Shown in pieces: positions 39,111-48,304 of a stretch of 64,000 nucleotides of DNA. The DNA is taken from NCBI GenBank assembly GCA_029780695.1, contig JAKOYD010000051.1, positions 50,853 to 114,852 on the forward strand, in the 5' to 3' direction. The notes beneath the pieces are model-generated. The model saw only the letters and a list, made by a program, of their open reading frames with translations, was not told the DNA's origin and ran no database searches. The stretch comes from Pseudomonadota bacterium (GTDB lineage Bacteria; Pseudomonadota; Gammaproteobacteria; Burkholderiales; Burkholderiaceae_C). A program made the translations under genes and the position numbers. How positions within the stretch are numbered: the stretch's first letter is position 1; the number at the start of each line of letters is the position of its first letter.

Positions 39111-40367
39111 ATGAAAATTACGTTTGGATTCCACAGGCCTTCCATGCTGACCACCCAAGGTCTGCGCCTGCTCGCGACGGGACTGCTGATGCTGACGGGG
39201 CCCATGGCGCCGGCTTGGGCGCAGCCCGCGGTGCCGGGGCTGGCGCCCATTCGCGTTGGCATCGTCTTTCCACTCACGGGCGGCTCGTCCGACATGGGCA
39301 ACAGCGCGCGCGTTGGCGCCCAGGTGGCGATGGACGAGATCAACGAAGTCGGGGGTTACCTCGGACGCAAGCTCGAATTGGTGGTGCGCGACGACAAGGG
39401 CAACCCCGACGAGGCATTGAAGGTGTCCAAGGAACTGGTGGAGCAGGAGAAAGTGACCGCGACCATCGGCTTTTGCAATACCGGCAACGCCATGAAGGCG
39501 CTGGACGTGTTTCAAGGCGCCAGGCACGTGCTGATCGTCAGCTGTGCCACCGGCACCGTGCTGACCGCCAAGTATCCCGCCGCCGAAAGCTACATCTTCC
39601 GCAACTCGGCGCGCGACCAGCTGCAAACGCAGTTTCTGGTCAACGAACTGGTCAGGCGCAAGCTAGGCAAGCCCGCGCTGCTGGTCGACAGGTCGGGCTA
39701 CGGCGATACCGGCCTCAAGGATCTGGAAGCCGCGTTGGACAAGGCCGGCTTGAAACCCCATTTCGTGGCCCGTTTCGACGTCGGCGCCAAGTCGCTTGAC
39801 GCCGAGCTGGCCCGCGCGCGCGATTCCGGCGCCGACGCGCTGATCGGCTGGACGGTGGGCCCCGAATCCGGCGTGATCGCGGCCAGCCGCGCCCGGGTTG
39901 GCTGGAAGGTGCCGCAGTTCGGTCCCTGGGGCCTGTCGCACCGCTCGGCACTCGAAAATTCGGGCGGCGCGGTGGAGGGCACGATGATGGTGCAGACCAT
40001 CCTGCCCAACCGTTTTCTGGAGCGCCACCAAACCTTCTTCTCGCGCTACGGCAAGCTGTCGAAAGAAGCGCCCATCGGCTCCATGATGTCGGCGGCGCAA
40101 ACCTACGACGCCGTGCACCTGCTGCTGCGCGCCATGTTCCAGGGCAAGGGCGACATGAGCGGGCCGGCCATCAAGAAGGCGCTCGAAAACCTCGATCGCC
40201 CCTATCGCGGCGTGGTGACGACATATGCGCAACCGTTTTCCGCCAACGACCACGACGCCATCTCGGCCAACATGCTCTGGCTGGGCACCTGGCAGAGCGG
40301 CCAGCGCGTGTATTTCTACGAAGACGACGCGCAAAAGGCCAGCGTGATCCGGCGCAAGCAACCGTGA
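39111..40367 (+). CDS. Periplasmic ABC-transporter substrate-binding protein, LivK-like
   Basis: This protein of about 407-418 residues belongs to the branched-chain amino acid/amide binding family (periplasmic binding protein type 1). A signal peptide (LRLLATGLLMLTGPMAPAWA) is followed by IRVGIVFPLTGGSSDMGNSA and later DEINEVGGYLGRKLELVVRD. The ATG at 39144 gives a compact signal peptide; the ATG at 39111 would make it unusually long. No permease or ATPase genes are adjacent. The ligand is unknown; in this family many bind aromatic or short-chain acids. Confidence 0.87.
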   Translation: MKITFGFHRPSMLTTQGLRLLATGLLMLTGPMAPAWAQPAVPGLAPIRVGIVFPLTGGSSDMGNSARVGAQVAMDEINEVGGYLGRKLELVVRDDKGNPDEALKVSKELVEQEKVTATIGFCNTGNAMKALDVFQGARHVLIVSCATGTVLTAKYPAAESYIFRNSARDQLQTQFLVNELVRRKLGKPALLVDRSGYGDTGLKDLEAALDKAGLKPHFVARFDVGAKSLDAELARARDSGADALIGWTVGPESGVIAASRARVGWKVPQFGPWGLSHRSALENSGGAVEGTMMVQTILPNRFLERHQTFFSRYGKLSKEAPIGSMMSAAQTYDAVHLLLRAMFQGKGDMSGPAIKKALENLDRPYRGVVTTYAQPFSANDHDAISANMLWLGTWQSGQRVYFYEDDAQKASVIRRKQP

Positions 40368-40418
40368 CGCCAGCGCCGGGCGCACGCGCCATGCACGCGC
40401 GCCGACGTGCGGCGCGAC

Positions 40419-41408
40419 TCAAGCGCCCGCTTGCGAGGGTGCGCCCGGCCAGCCTGACGCACGCCAGGCGCGCCGCAGCTGCGTGTCCGAGCTGAAGCCG
40501 GCCAGTTCCGCCGCCTGCGACACCGTGCGGCCGGTGCTGAGCGCCAGGCGCGCCAGGTCGAGCCGGATGCTGCGCAGGTACTCGTGCGGGCTGGTGCCGG
40601 CATGTTCGGCGAACAGGCGGGACAGGTGGCGAGGCGAGGTGTGCGCCACGGCGGCCATGCGCGGCAGCGTCCAGTCGTTCTGCGGCGCCTGGGCGAGCGC
40701 GTCCTGCACGCGGTGCACGGCGGGGTGCAGGTGGTTTCGGTACTGCAGGAAGGGCGACATTTCGGGGTCGTCCGGCCCCCGCCGAAGGGCAACCACCAGG
40801 GCCTGGGCGACTTGTGCTGCCACTGGCGCGCCGCACACGCCCGCGATGCGATGCAGCGTCAGATCGATGCCGCAGGTGACGCCGGCGCTGCTCCACACCG
40901 GGCCATCGTGCACGAACACGCGGTTGGCCTGCACCTGGCAGGTGGGTTCGGCGGCGCCCAGCTCGTCCAGGTGGTGATGATGCGTGGTGGCGCGGCGCCC
41001 CGCCAGCTGGCCGGCATGGGCCGCCAGCACGGCGCCAGCGCAGATGCACAGCAGCTCCAGTCGCCCTTCGGCCAGGCGCTGGCCGCGCAGCCAGTGCAGC
41101 GCGGCGCGGGCGGGTTCTGAATCCAGCACCACGCGCTGGCCGGGCTGGCCGACCAGCACCAGCCAGGTCGGGGCGTCAAAACGCCGCGGCAGGCGCTCCA
41201 GCCCGCCGATGAGCGCGCCGACCGAACTGGCGGCCTGCCGCTGCGCGCCCACAAAGCGCAGTCGAAAACGTGGCGCAAGCCCTTGCGCCGCCAGTTGCGC
41301 ATTGGCACTGCGCAAAGCCTCGGCCGGCCCGGCCCAGTCCAGCACCAGGCTGCCGGGTAGCAGGACGAAGACGACATCGATGGGTGCGGGCGAACCGGCG
41401 GCGGTCAT
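40419..41408 (-). CDS. GlxA-family transcriptional regulator (DJ-1/PfpI domain plus AraC HTH)
   Basis: This 329-residue protein has an N-terminal DJ-1/PfpI-like domain (VVFVLLPGSLVLDWAGPAEA; CICAGAVLAAHAGQLAGRR) and a C-terminal AraC-type pair of helix-turn-helix motifs (MAAVAHTSPRHLSRLFAEHA, ELAGFSSDTQLRRAWRA). Such regulators respond to nitrogenous small molecules, but the ligand is unknown. It overlaps the PfpI gene by 4 bases and probably controls this small operon. A proline/glycine-rich end completes the protein. Confidence 0.9.
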   Translation of the reverse strand: MTAAGSPAPIDVVFVLLPGSLVLDWAGPAEALRSANAQLAAQGLAPRFRLRFVGAQRQAASSVGALIGGLERLPRRFDAPTWLVLVGQPGQRVVLDSEPARAALHWLRGQRLAEGRLELLCICAGAVLAAHAGQLAGRRATTHHHHLDELGAAEPTCQVQANRVFVHDGPVWSSAGVTCGIDLTLHRIAGVCGAPVAAQVAQALVVALRRGPDDPEMSPFLQYRNHLHPAVHRVQDALAQAPQNDWTLPRMAAVAHTSPRHLSRLFAEHAGTSPHEYLRSIRLDLARLALSTGRTVSQAAELAGFSSDTQLRRAWRASGWPGAPSQAGA

Positions 41409-42025
41409 GGTGCAAGGCTATGGCCGCGATCTTCCCACGCAAAGTCCATCTGGCGGGCGGTGCGCTCGGCCAGTTCACGGCTGCCCAGGCGTTCGACCAG
41501 ATGCAGGCACATGTCGATGCCGGCGCTGATGCCGGCTGACGTGACCACGCCGCCCCGATCCACCCAGCGTGGGCCTTGCCGCACCTGCAGCGCCGGCCAG
41601 CGCGCGCGCAGGTCGGCCACGTCTTCCCAGTGCGTCGTGACGGGGCCGTGCGTGACCACGCCCGCCGCCGCCAGCAGAAACGCGCCGGTGCACACCGATG
41701 CGGTGATGCGTGCGCTGAGGGATTGCCGGGCAATCCAGCGCAGCGTTTCGCGGCACGCGAGTGCGCCGTCCACCACGCCGCCCGGCACCAGCAGCAGATC
41801 GGCAGGTGGTGCGGCGGCAATGTCATGGTCGGGCAGCACGCGCAGGCCGGCGCGGGCGCGCACGGGCGCCAGCCGCTGCGCGACGGTGGTGACGTCGAAG
41901 AGCGGCGGATCGCCGGGCACGGCCCGCGCCTGCATGCGCGTTGCAGTGGTGAACACTTCATAGGGGCCGGCAAAGTCCAGCGCCTCCATGCCGTCGAAGG
42001 CCAGCAGTTGCACGCGCCAGGTCAT
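41405..42025 (-). CDS. DJ-1/PfpI family protein
   Basis: This 206-residue protein has the DJ-1/PfpI fold, with the nucleophile elbow ASVCTGAFLLAAAG and its cysteine, a following THW (VTTHWEDVADL) and SAGISAGIDMCLHL near the end. It resembles isonitrile hydratase-type and ThiJ-like members; the reaction is unknown. It overlaps the isochorismatase gene and the GlxA gene by 4 bases each, so all three are translationally coupled. Confidence 0.88.
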   Translation of the reverse strand: MTWRVQLLAFDGMEALDFAGPYEVFTTATRMQARAVPGDPPLFDVTTVAQRLAPVRARAGLRVLPDHDIAAAPPADLLLVPGGVVDGALACRETLRWIARQSLSARITASVCTGAFLLAAAGVVTHGPVTTHWEDVADLRARWPALQVRQGPRWVDRGGVVTSAGISAGIDMCLHLVERLGSRELAERTARQMDFAWEDRGHSLAP

Positions 42026-42579
42026 GCCGCGCGCGCCACGGCTTCGTCCACAGTGCACAGGGTGGCAAAGCGGTCCTTCAGCACGGTGGCGGTGCGCGCC
42101 ACGATATCGGCGGCGGACAGCGGAGCGCCGTCGGGCTGGCGCATGTCGAAGGTGAGGGTGGCTTGGGGCACGTAGTCGACCGCCCAGCCCAGGTCGGACG
42201 CGTGGCGCGCAGTGGTTTCGCAGCACTGTTCGGTGCGGATGCCGCTGACGATGAGGCGTGCAATGCCACGCTCCGTCAGCCATACGTCCAGCCCGGTGCC
42301 GACCAGCGCGCTGTGGCGCGACTTGGTGAAGGTGGTTTCGGCGTCGAAGGGGCGCAGCCCTTGAAGGGCGCGCACCTGGCCGCTGGCCGCCGAAAACGGG
42401 TTGTCCGCCGCGTCGGGGCCGGACTGGTGCAGCACGCGCACCACCGGTACGCCGCGTGCGACGCAGCCGTCGATGAGTGCGTTTTGGGCGCGCAGGTAAG
42501 CAGGCAGGTCGCGCTCGCTCCAGAAGGGGCGGTGGCGAAACGATTCCTGGACGTCGATGACCAGCAGGGCGGTTTTCAT
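42022..42579 (-). CDS. Isochorismatase-like cysteine hydrolase
   Basis: This 185-residue protein has the isochorismatase/nicotinamidase fold: catalytic aspartate in ALLVIDVQESF, lysine in TFTKSRHSALVGTGLD, and nucleophilic cysteine in SGIRTEQCCETTARHA. Members hydrolyse amides or vinyl ethers; the substrate is not evident. It is the first gene of the overlapping trio with PfpI and GlxA. Confidence 0.9.
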   Translation of the reverse strand: MKTALLVIDVQESFRHRPFWSERDLPAYLRAQNALIDGCVARGVPVVRVLHQSGPDAADNPFSAASGQVRALQGLRPFDAETTFTKSRHSALVGTGLDVWLTERGIARLIVSGIRTEQCCETTARHASDLGWAVDYVPQATLTFDMRQPDGAPLSAADIVARTATVLKDRFATLCTVDEAVARAA

Positions 42580-42696
42580 GGCGGCGATGGGCGGGTGGAA
42601 AGGCGTCGATCATGCGCCGCCGTGCGCCGCGCGTCCGGCCCGAAAAGGACCGGCGCCGATCAAATCCGGACACAGGACTCGATCGTTCAAATGACC

Positions 42697-42756
42697 GTAA
42701 AACCAGGCGCTTGCGCCCACTGGTAAAGCGCTTTCAGCTAGCAATAAAATAGCTGG
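42697..42756. repeat. Element A variant between AI-2E transporter and isochorismatase
   Basis: GCGCTTG at 42707-42713 and AAGCGC at 42726-42731 flank a longer interior (CGCCCACTGGTA). A GTAAAACCAG flank lies on the left and CAGCTAGCAATAAAATAGCTG on the right. It lies upstream of the isochorismatase gene and downstream of the AI-2E gene. Confidence 0.6.
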
Positions 42757-42775
42757 CGTACAGCCAGGCGCGCCC

Positions 42776-43795
42776 CTAGACCCAGCCCGACGCTTCCAGC
42801 TCTTTTTTGGCGTAGGCGTAGAACAGCGGCGCGGCCACCAGCCCGGCGGGGCCGAAGACGGCTTCCATCACGAACATCACCGACAGCAGCTCCCACACGC
42901 CCATGTGCGTGCGGTGGCCGATGACCTTGGCGTTGATGAAGTATTCGGCCTTGTGGATGGCGATGAGGAACGCCAGGCAGGCCAGCGCCACCGCTGGCGA
43001 CACCGACAGGCCCACCAGCGTCAGCACCGCGTTGCACAGCAGATTGCCGACGATGGGCACCAGCCCGGCGGCGAATGTAAACAGAATCAGCGCCCAGCTG
43101 TAGGGCAGGCGGTAGCCCCACAGCGGCAGCACGGCGAACAGGAAAATCGCCGTCAGACAGGCGTTGAACAGCGCAATGAAAAACTGCGCCACCACGATTT
43201 GGCGGAAGGTCTCGCCAAACCGCGTCAGCCGCAGGTGCAGCTGCGACGACAGCGGGCGCAGCAGGATGACGGCGGGCCGGGCCGCCGCCAGCGCCCCCAC
43301 CAGCAGCCCGATGAAGGCGAACAGCAGGCCGGTCAGCCAGGCGCGTCCGGTGGTGGCCAGCGTGCCGGCCTTGCTGGCCAGGTAGCTGGCGATGACGCGC
43401 TGCACGTCTTCAGCGCCGCGCGGCAGTTGCGCCGCGATGTCGGGTGGCAGCTTGTCGCGAAGCTCCAGCACGGTGCGGGCCAGAAAGGCCAGCAGCTCTC
43501 GGTACTGCGTCGGCGCGTCCAGAATCACCCCGCGCGCGCGCGGCACCAGCAGGCCGATGAGCACCAGCGGCAGCAGCGCCACCAGCGCGGCGGCCAGGCG
43601 CGGCGCCGTGCCGTCGCGCGCCCGCACCAGCAGCCCCAGCCGCGGGCTGACCCAGCGCGTGGCCAGAAACCCCAGGCACACGCACAGCAGGCCCGGCAGC
43701 AGCGCCTGCCACATGATCAGCAGCAGCGCCCCCCCCATCAGCAGGTGGCTGGCCACGGTGGCGGCTTTCTCGCGCGGGTCGTGCCGAAGGGTCAC
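42776..43795 (-). CDS. AI-2E family transporter
   Basis: This 339-residue protein has about eight hydrophobic segments and the features of the AI-2E/PerM/UPF0118 family, including GTLATTGRAWLTGLLFAFIG, PYSWALILFTFAAGLVPIVGN and NAKVIGHRTHMGVWELLSV (in part). Some members export autoinducer-2 or ions; the cargo here is not known. The start is GTG. It is transcribed leftward, alone. Confidence 0.87.
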   Translation of the reverse strand: MTLRHDPREKAATVASHLLMGGALLLIMWQALLPGLLCVCLGFLATRWVSPRLGLLVRARDGTAPRLAAALVALLPLVLIGLLVPRARGVILDAPTQYRELLAFLARTVLELRDKLPPDIAAQLPRGAEDVQRVIASYLASKAGTLATTGRAWLTGLLFAFIGLLVGALAAARPAVILLRPLSSQLHLRLTRFGETFRQIVVAQFFIALFNACLTAIFLFAVLPLWGYRLPYSWALILFTFAAGLVPIVGNLLCNAVLTLVGLSVSPAVALACLAFLIAIHKAEYFINAKVIGHRTHMGVWELLSVMFVMEAVFGPAGLVAAPLFYAYAKKELEASGWV

Positions 43796-43980
43796 GGGTA
43801 GTGGGGTAAGTTAGAGCGCGGCGGTCGAAGGGGCGTGGATAAGGTTCGTCAAGCCCGAGAAAGCGACAGCTTCCGGGCCAGCTTAACGCCGCCCCATTTT
43901 GCGCCGCTTGCCGCGAGCGCCGAAACCATGGCCGGAACTGGCGGCGTCAAGCAGGCGGCTTTCCACACAGTGCAAGGCCG

Positions 43981-45054
43981 TCAAGCCACGACCACTGCCG
44001 CACCGTGGCCGCGTGGCGCGATGCGCCCGATCTCGTAAACCTGCTCTCCAGCGGCGCGCAGCGTGGCGGCGCAGGCCGCGGCGGCGTCGGCCGCGACCAC
44101 CACCACCATGCCGATGCCGTTGTTGAAGGTGCGGTTCATCTCCATGTCGTCGATGCCCGCGGTGGCCTGCAGCCAGGCGAACAATTCGCTCTGCGGCCAA
44201 CTGCCCTTGACCAGGTGGGCGGCCAGCCCGTCGGGCAGCACGCGGGGGATGTTTTCCAGCAGGCCGCCGCCGGTGATATGGGCCAGCGCCTTGATGCCGC
44301 CGGGCGAGCCGGCGTCGGCTGAATGCGGATGCGCCGCCAGCGCGGCCAGCACGTTCTTGACATAGATGCGCGTGGGCTGCATCACCGCCTGGCGCAACGG
44401 CTGGCCGTCCAGCGTGGCGGGCAGGGCATTGCCCGCGCGCTCGATGCACTTGCGCACCAGGCTGAAGCCGTTGCTGTGCACGCCGCTGCTGGCCAGTCCC
44501 AGCACCACGTCGCCTTCGGCCACGCCCTGGCCGGTGAGGATCTTCGACTTCTCGACCGCGCCCACGCAAAAGCCCGCCAGGTCATATTCGCCCGGCGGAT
44601 ACATGCCCGGCATCTCGGCTGTCTCGCCGCCGATCAGCGCGCAGCCGGCCAGCTCGCAGCCGCGGGCGATGCCGCCCACCACCGCGGCTGCCGTGTCCAC
44701 GTCCAGCTTGCCGCAGGCGAAGTAGTCGAGGAAGAACAGCGGCTCGGCGCCCTGCACCAGCACGTCGTTGACACTCATGGCCACCAGGTCGATGCCCACG
44801 GTGTCGTGCACATTCCATTCGAAGGCCAGCTTGAGCTTGGTGCCCACGCCGTCGGTGCCGCTGACGAGCACTGGCTCCTGGTATCGCTTGGGCACCTCGA
44901 ACAGCGCGCCGAAGCCGCCCAGGCCCGACAGCACGCCCTCGCGCATCGTCTTTTTGGCCAGCGGCTTGATGCGCTCGACCAGCGCGTCGCCGGCCTCGAT
45001 GTCAACACCGGCGGTCTTGTAGCTGAGAGGGGTAGGAGCGGAAGAAGAAGTCAT
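43981..45054 (-). CDS. purM: Phosphoribosylformylglycinamidine cyclo-ligase
   Basis: This 357-residue enzyme closes the imidazole ring to form aminoimidazole ribonucleotide in purine synthesis. It opens [20 protein letters not shown] and contains [15 protein letters not shown], the ATP-site stretch [20 protein letters not shown] and [19 protein letters not shown] 45054 is chosen over a longer version. It is divergent from hda, as is common in Burkholderiales. Confidence 0.96.
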   Translation of the reverse strand: MTSSSAPTPLSYKTAGVDIEAGDALVERIKPLAKKTMREGVLSGLGGFGALFEVPKRYQEPVLVSGTDGVGTKLKLAFEWNVHDTVGIDLVAMSVNDVLVQGAEPLFFLDYFACGKLDVDTAAAVVGGIARGCELAGCALIGGETAEMPGMYPPGEYDLAGFCVGAVEKSKILTGQGVAEGDVVLGLASSGVHSNGFSLVRKCIERAGNALPATLDGQPLRQAVMQPTRIYVKNVLAALAAHPHSADAGSPGGIKALAHITGGGLLENIPRVLPDGLAAHLVKGSWPQSELFAWLQATAGIDDMEMNRTFNNGIGMVVVVAADAAAACAATLRAAGEQVYEIGRIAPRGHGAAVVVA

Positions 45055-45189
45055 CGGCACGCAGAAAGAAACGGCGACAGGCGCCGCAACAGGGCGCACA
45101 CGTAAAATCGACCCCTTGATTCTAGGCGCTGCATTCCCCTTGTATTTCTCCTTTCATGCGTGTTGCGGGGGCGCGGGAGCCATCGTGTC

Positions 45190-45300
45190 TCCGACGTCCG
45201 CGGAGCAGGCCATGCCGGAATGCCGCGGCGCGGGCTTGGCCCGGCCGCCGGCATTGTCCCCCCGGGGGGAAGGCGGCCGCAGGCCGACTCAGGGGGGAGC
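45190..45300 (-). repeat. Element B copy directly upstream of hda
   Basis: GACGTCCGCGGAGCAGGCCA on the left and GGCCGACTCAGGGGGGAGC on the right mark an inverted copy. The right end abuts the GTG start of hda at 45301, so the element's AGGGGGGAG serves as the ribosome binding site. It fills most of the 246-base purM-hda gap. Confidence 0.8.
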
Positions 45301-45987
45301 GTGAAACAAATCGCCCTCGACATCGGCCTCGCCCCCGAACCCACGCTGGACGGCTTTCTGCCGGGGCGCAATGTGCAGATGGCGCAGCACCTGCGGCTGT
45401 GGACCGAAAGTGCCACCCGCTCGCCCGTGCCCACCTACCTGTGGGGTCCGTCCGGCAGCGGCAAGACGCACCTGCTGCGGGCCGCGCGCCAGGCCCTGCG
45501 CGAGCAGGGCGCCGCCGTTGGCTGGCTGGACGCCGATTCGCCGCCGCGCCTGCCGTTCGACGACGCTTGGGAGGCCGTCCTGATGGACGACGTGCACCGC
45601 TACGGCGCCGAGTTGCAGCACACCGCATTCCAATGGTTTGTCCAGGCGGTAGCGCCCGAGAATGGCCGGCCCCGTGCCGTGCTGGCGGCGGGTGAGCTGC
45701 CGCCGGCCGACCTCCCGCTGCGCGAGGATCTGCGCACGCGCCTGGGCTGGGGCCACGTGTTCGAACTGCACCTGCTGCCTGAGTCCGACGTGCGCGCCGT
45801 GCTGCGCCGCGCGGCCGACGCGCGCGGCGTGTTCCTGTCGGACGAGGTGATGAACTTCGTGCTGGGCCGCTTCTCGCGCGACCTGGGCAGCCTGATGCAG
45901 TTGCTGGACCACCTGGACCGCTATGCACTGCAGACGCAACGCGCGATCACGATCCCGCTGGTCAAGTCGATGCTACAAGATGAATAG
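45301..45987 (+). CDS. hda: DnaA regulatory inactivator Hda (DnaA-like)
   Basis: This 228-residue DnaA-homologous AAA+ protein lacks the DNA-binding domain. It has Walker A GPSGSGKT (49-56), a Walker B-like VLMDDVHRYG, sensor and arginine-finger regions (RTRLGWGHVFEL), and DLGSLMQLLDHLDRYAL near the end. In E. coli, Hda with the clamp triggers ATP hydrolysis by DnaA. The clamp-binding motif normally at the N-terminus may be QIALDIGL. The GTG start is fed by element B, and the TAG stop falls in an element A-like sequence. Confidence 0.92.
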   Translation: MKQIALDIGLAPEPTLDGFLPGRNVQMAQHLRLWTESATRSPVPTYLWGPSGSGKTHLLRAARQALREQGAAVGWLDADSPPRLPFDDAWEAVLMDDVHRYGAELQHTAFQWFVQAVAPENGRPRAVLAAGELPPADLPLREDLRTRLGWGHVFELHLLPESDVRAVLRRAADARGVFLSDEVMNFVLGRFSRDLGSLMQLLDHLDRYALQTQRAITIPLVKSMLQDE

Positions 45988-46008
45988 CTGTCTGCGCCCT
46001 GTGAATGG
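45981..46008. repeat. Degenerate element A at the hda stop
   Basis: GATGAATAGCTGTCT leads into the palindrome GCGCCC-TGTGAAT-GGGCGT. The AATAGCTG flank matches other copies, but the arm sequence differs. The TAG is the hda stop codon. Confidence 0.4.
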
Positions 46009-46029
46009 GCGTTGGGATACGATGAGATG

Positions 46030-46701
46030 ATGAAACTGGCCCTTTTCGACCTTGACCACACGCTGATCCCGATCGATTCGGACCACGCGTGGGGCGAGTT
46101 CACCACCCGCATCGGCTGGACCGACGCGGACGAGTTCAAGCGCCGCAACGACGCCTTTTACGAGCAGTACAAGGCCGGCACGCTGGACATCGCCGAATAC
46201 ATCCGCTTCACCACCGACCCGATCCGCCGCCAGGGCGCGGGCAAATCGGCCGAGGCGCACACGCGCTTCATGCGCGAGGTGATTGCGCCGGCCATCACGC
46301 CGCAGGCGCGCGCGCTGGTCGAATCGCACCGCAAGGCGGGCGATCAACTGGTGGTGGTGACGGCCACCAACGAATTCGTCACGCGGCCCATCGCGCACAG
46401 CTTCGGCATCGACGAGCTGATCGCCGTCAATCTGGAGCGGGGGCCGGGCGGCTGGATCAACGGCGAGATTGCTGGCACGCCGTCGTTCCGCGAAGGCAAG
46501 GTCACGCGCGTGGCCGAATGGCTGGCCGCGCGTGGGCGCACCTTCGCCGACGTCGATATCACCTTCTATTCCGATTCGCGCAACGACCTGCCGCTGCTGG
46601 AAAAGGCCCAGCACGCCGTGGCCACCAACCCCGACGACACGCTGCGGGCCGTGGCCACCGAACGCGGCTGGCGCATCCTCGAACTGTTCCCCTCATCATG
46701 A
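46030..46701 (+). CDS. HAD-superfamily hydrolase (SerB/HAD-IB type)
   Basis: This 223-residue protein opens MKLALFDLDHTLIPIDSD with the nucleophile/acid pair D7 and D9. Further HAD motifs are VVVTATNEFVTRPIA (motif II threonine region) and FYSDSRNDLPLL (motif IV). The IB subclass includes phosphoserine phosphatase-like enzymes, but the substrate is not clear. An ATG three bases upstream is equally possible. It overlaps pcnB by 4 bases, a pairing also seen in related genomes. Confidence 0.9.
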   Translation: MKLALFDLDHTLIPIDSDHAWGEFTTRIGWTDADEFKRRNDAFYEQYKAGTLDIAEYIRFTTDPIRRQGAGKSAEAHTRFMREVIAPAITPQARALVESHRKAGDQLVVVTATNEFVTRPIAHSFGIDELIAVNLERGPGGWINGEIAGTPSFREGKVTRVAEWLAARGRTFADVDITFYSDSRNDLPLLEKAQHAVATNPDDTLRAVATERGWRILELFPSS

Positions 46702-48287
46702 TCAAGAAATTCATCGGCAAGCTGATCGACAAGGCCACCGGCAACGGCAACGGCCGCAAGCGCTTCGGCAAGCGCGCCGAAATTGGCCCCGACGGCCACG
46801 GCATCAACCCGGCCCTGGTCGACGAACGCGCGGCCAACGTGGTGCGCACGCTGAAGGAGGCGGGCTACGAGGCCTACATCGTCGGCGGCGCGGTGCGCGA
46901 CCTGCTGCTGGGCCTCAAGCCCAAGGACTTCGACGTGGCGACCAACGCCACGCCCGAGCAGGTCAAGGCGCTGTTCCGGCGCGCCTTCATCATCGGCCGG
47001 CGCTTTCGCATCGTGCACGTGGTGTACGGGCGCGGGCGCGAGCACGAGGTGATCGAGGTTTCCACCTTCCGCGCCTACATGGACAACGCCACCGCCGACG
47101 CCATGGTGCAGGGCAACGAGCGCACCGCCAAGGGCCAGCTGGCCGGCATGAAGCATGCAGTGGATGCGTCGGGCCGCGTGCTGCGCGACAACGTCTGGGG
47201 ATCGCAGGAAGAAGACGCCGCGCGGCGCGACTTCAGCGTCAACGCCATGTACTACGACCCCGAATCGCGCGTCGTCGTCGATTACCACCATGGCCTGCAG
47301 GACGCACAGAAGAAGCTGCTGCGCATGATTGGCGACGCCGCCACGCGCTACCGCGAAGACCCGGTGCGCATCATCCGCGCGGTGCGCTTTGGCGCCAAGC
47401 TGTCGACGCTCGGTTTCAGGCTGGAGCCGAAGACGGCGCGCCCCTTGGCCGAGGCGCGCAGCCTGCTGGCCGAAATTCCGCAGAGCCGCCTGTTCGACGA
47501 AATGATCAAGCTGCTGCAGACCGGCCATGCCGTCGCCAGCGTCGATCAGCTGCGCGCGCTGGGGCTGTCGCAGGGCATCTATCCGCTGCTGGACCTGGTG
47601 GTCGAGCGCGCCAACCAGCCCTTCGTCAAGGCCGCGCTGCTCGACACCGACCGCCGCGTGTCCGAAGGCAAGCCCGTGGCGCCGTCCTTCCTGCTGGCCA
47701 GCGTGCTGTGGCAGGACGTGCTGGGCGGCTGGAACGCGCGGTTGGCGCGCGGCGAACACCCGTTTCCGGCGCTGCAGGACGCCATCGACGAAGTGTTCAA
47801 CGCCCGCGTGGGCGACGTGTCGGGCCGCGGCAAGCTGGGCGCCGACATGCGCGAGATCTGGATGATGCAGCCGCGCTTTGAAAAGCGCAGCGGCAACACG
47901 CCCTTCAGCCTGGCCGAGCAGCCGCGCTTTCGCGCCGGCTTCGACTTCCTGCGTCTGCGCGCCGATGTCGGCGAAATCGACGAAGAGCTGGCCGACTGGT
48001 GGCAGGCCTTCAGCGTGGCCGACGGCGGCGAGCGCGAAAGCCTGGTGCGCGAATTGCGCGCCGAGCAGCAGCGTGCCAAGAAGGCGCCGCGCGTGCATCG
48101 TGTGCTAAAACCGGCCGCTGCGCCCGATGGACAAGCGCCGGAAGCTATTGAAAACAGAGCAGACGACGTGCGCGACGATGCCGGCGAAGGTGCGCCCACA
48201 CCGGCCAAGAAGCGCCGCCGCCGTCGCCGCAAGCCGGCCGGTGGCAACGGCGCGCCGGCCGCGCCCGCGCCGGGCGAGCCCGGCTGA
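46698..48287 (+). CDS. pcnB: Poly(A) polymerase I
   Basis: This 529-residue enzyme adds 3' poly(A) tails to RNA and promotes its decay. Nucleotidyltransferase motifs are GGAVRD (63-68) and the metal aspartates in DFDVATNA (77-84), followed by [10 protein letters not shown] and [12 protein letters not shown]. The C-terminal tail is basic (KKRRRRRRK) and of low complexity. Element A-like DNA at 48106-48157 contributes residues before [11 protein letters not shown]. Coupled to the HAD gene and followed by folK, a classic pair. Confidence 0.94.
   Translation: MIKKFIGKLIDKATGNGNGRKRFGKRAEIGPDGHGINPALVDERAANVVRTLKEAGYEAYIVGGAVRDLLLGLKPKDFDVATNATPEQVKALFRRAFIIGRRFRIVHVVYGRGREHEVIEVSTFRAYMDNATADAMVQGNERTAKGQLAGMKHAVDASGRVLRDNVWGSQEEDAARRDFSVNAMYYDPESRVVVDYHHGLQDAQKKLLRMIGDAATRYREDPVRIIRAVRFGAKLSTLGFRLEPKTARPLAEARSLLAEIPQSRLFDEMIKLLQTGHAVASVDQLRALGLSQGIYPLLDLVVERANQPFVKAALLDTDRRVSEGKPVAPSFLLASVLWQDVLGGWNARLARGEHPFPALQDAIDEVFNARVGDVSGRGKLGADMREIWMMQPRFEKRSGNTPFSLAEQPRFRAGFDFLRLRADVGEIDEELADWWQAFSVADGGERESLVRELRAEQQRAKKAPRVHRVLKPAAAPDGQAPEAIENRADDVRDDAGEGAPTPAKKRRRRRRKPAGGNGAPAAPAPGEPG
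48106..48157. repeat. Element A copy inside the pcnB tail
   Basis: CTAAAACCGGCCGCT precedes core 48120-48138, GCGCCCG-ATGGA-CAAGCGC, followed by CGGAAGCTATTGAAAACAG. The flank CTATTGAAAA matches other copies read from the opposite side. It is translated in frame in the disordered C-terminal tail. Confidence 0.7.
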
Positions 48288-48304
48288 CCCCGCACGCGAC
48301 CGCG

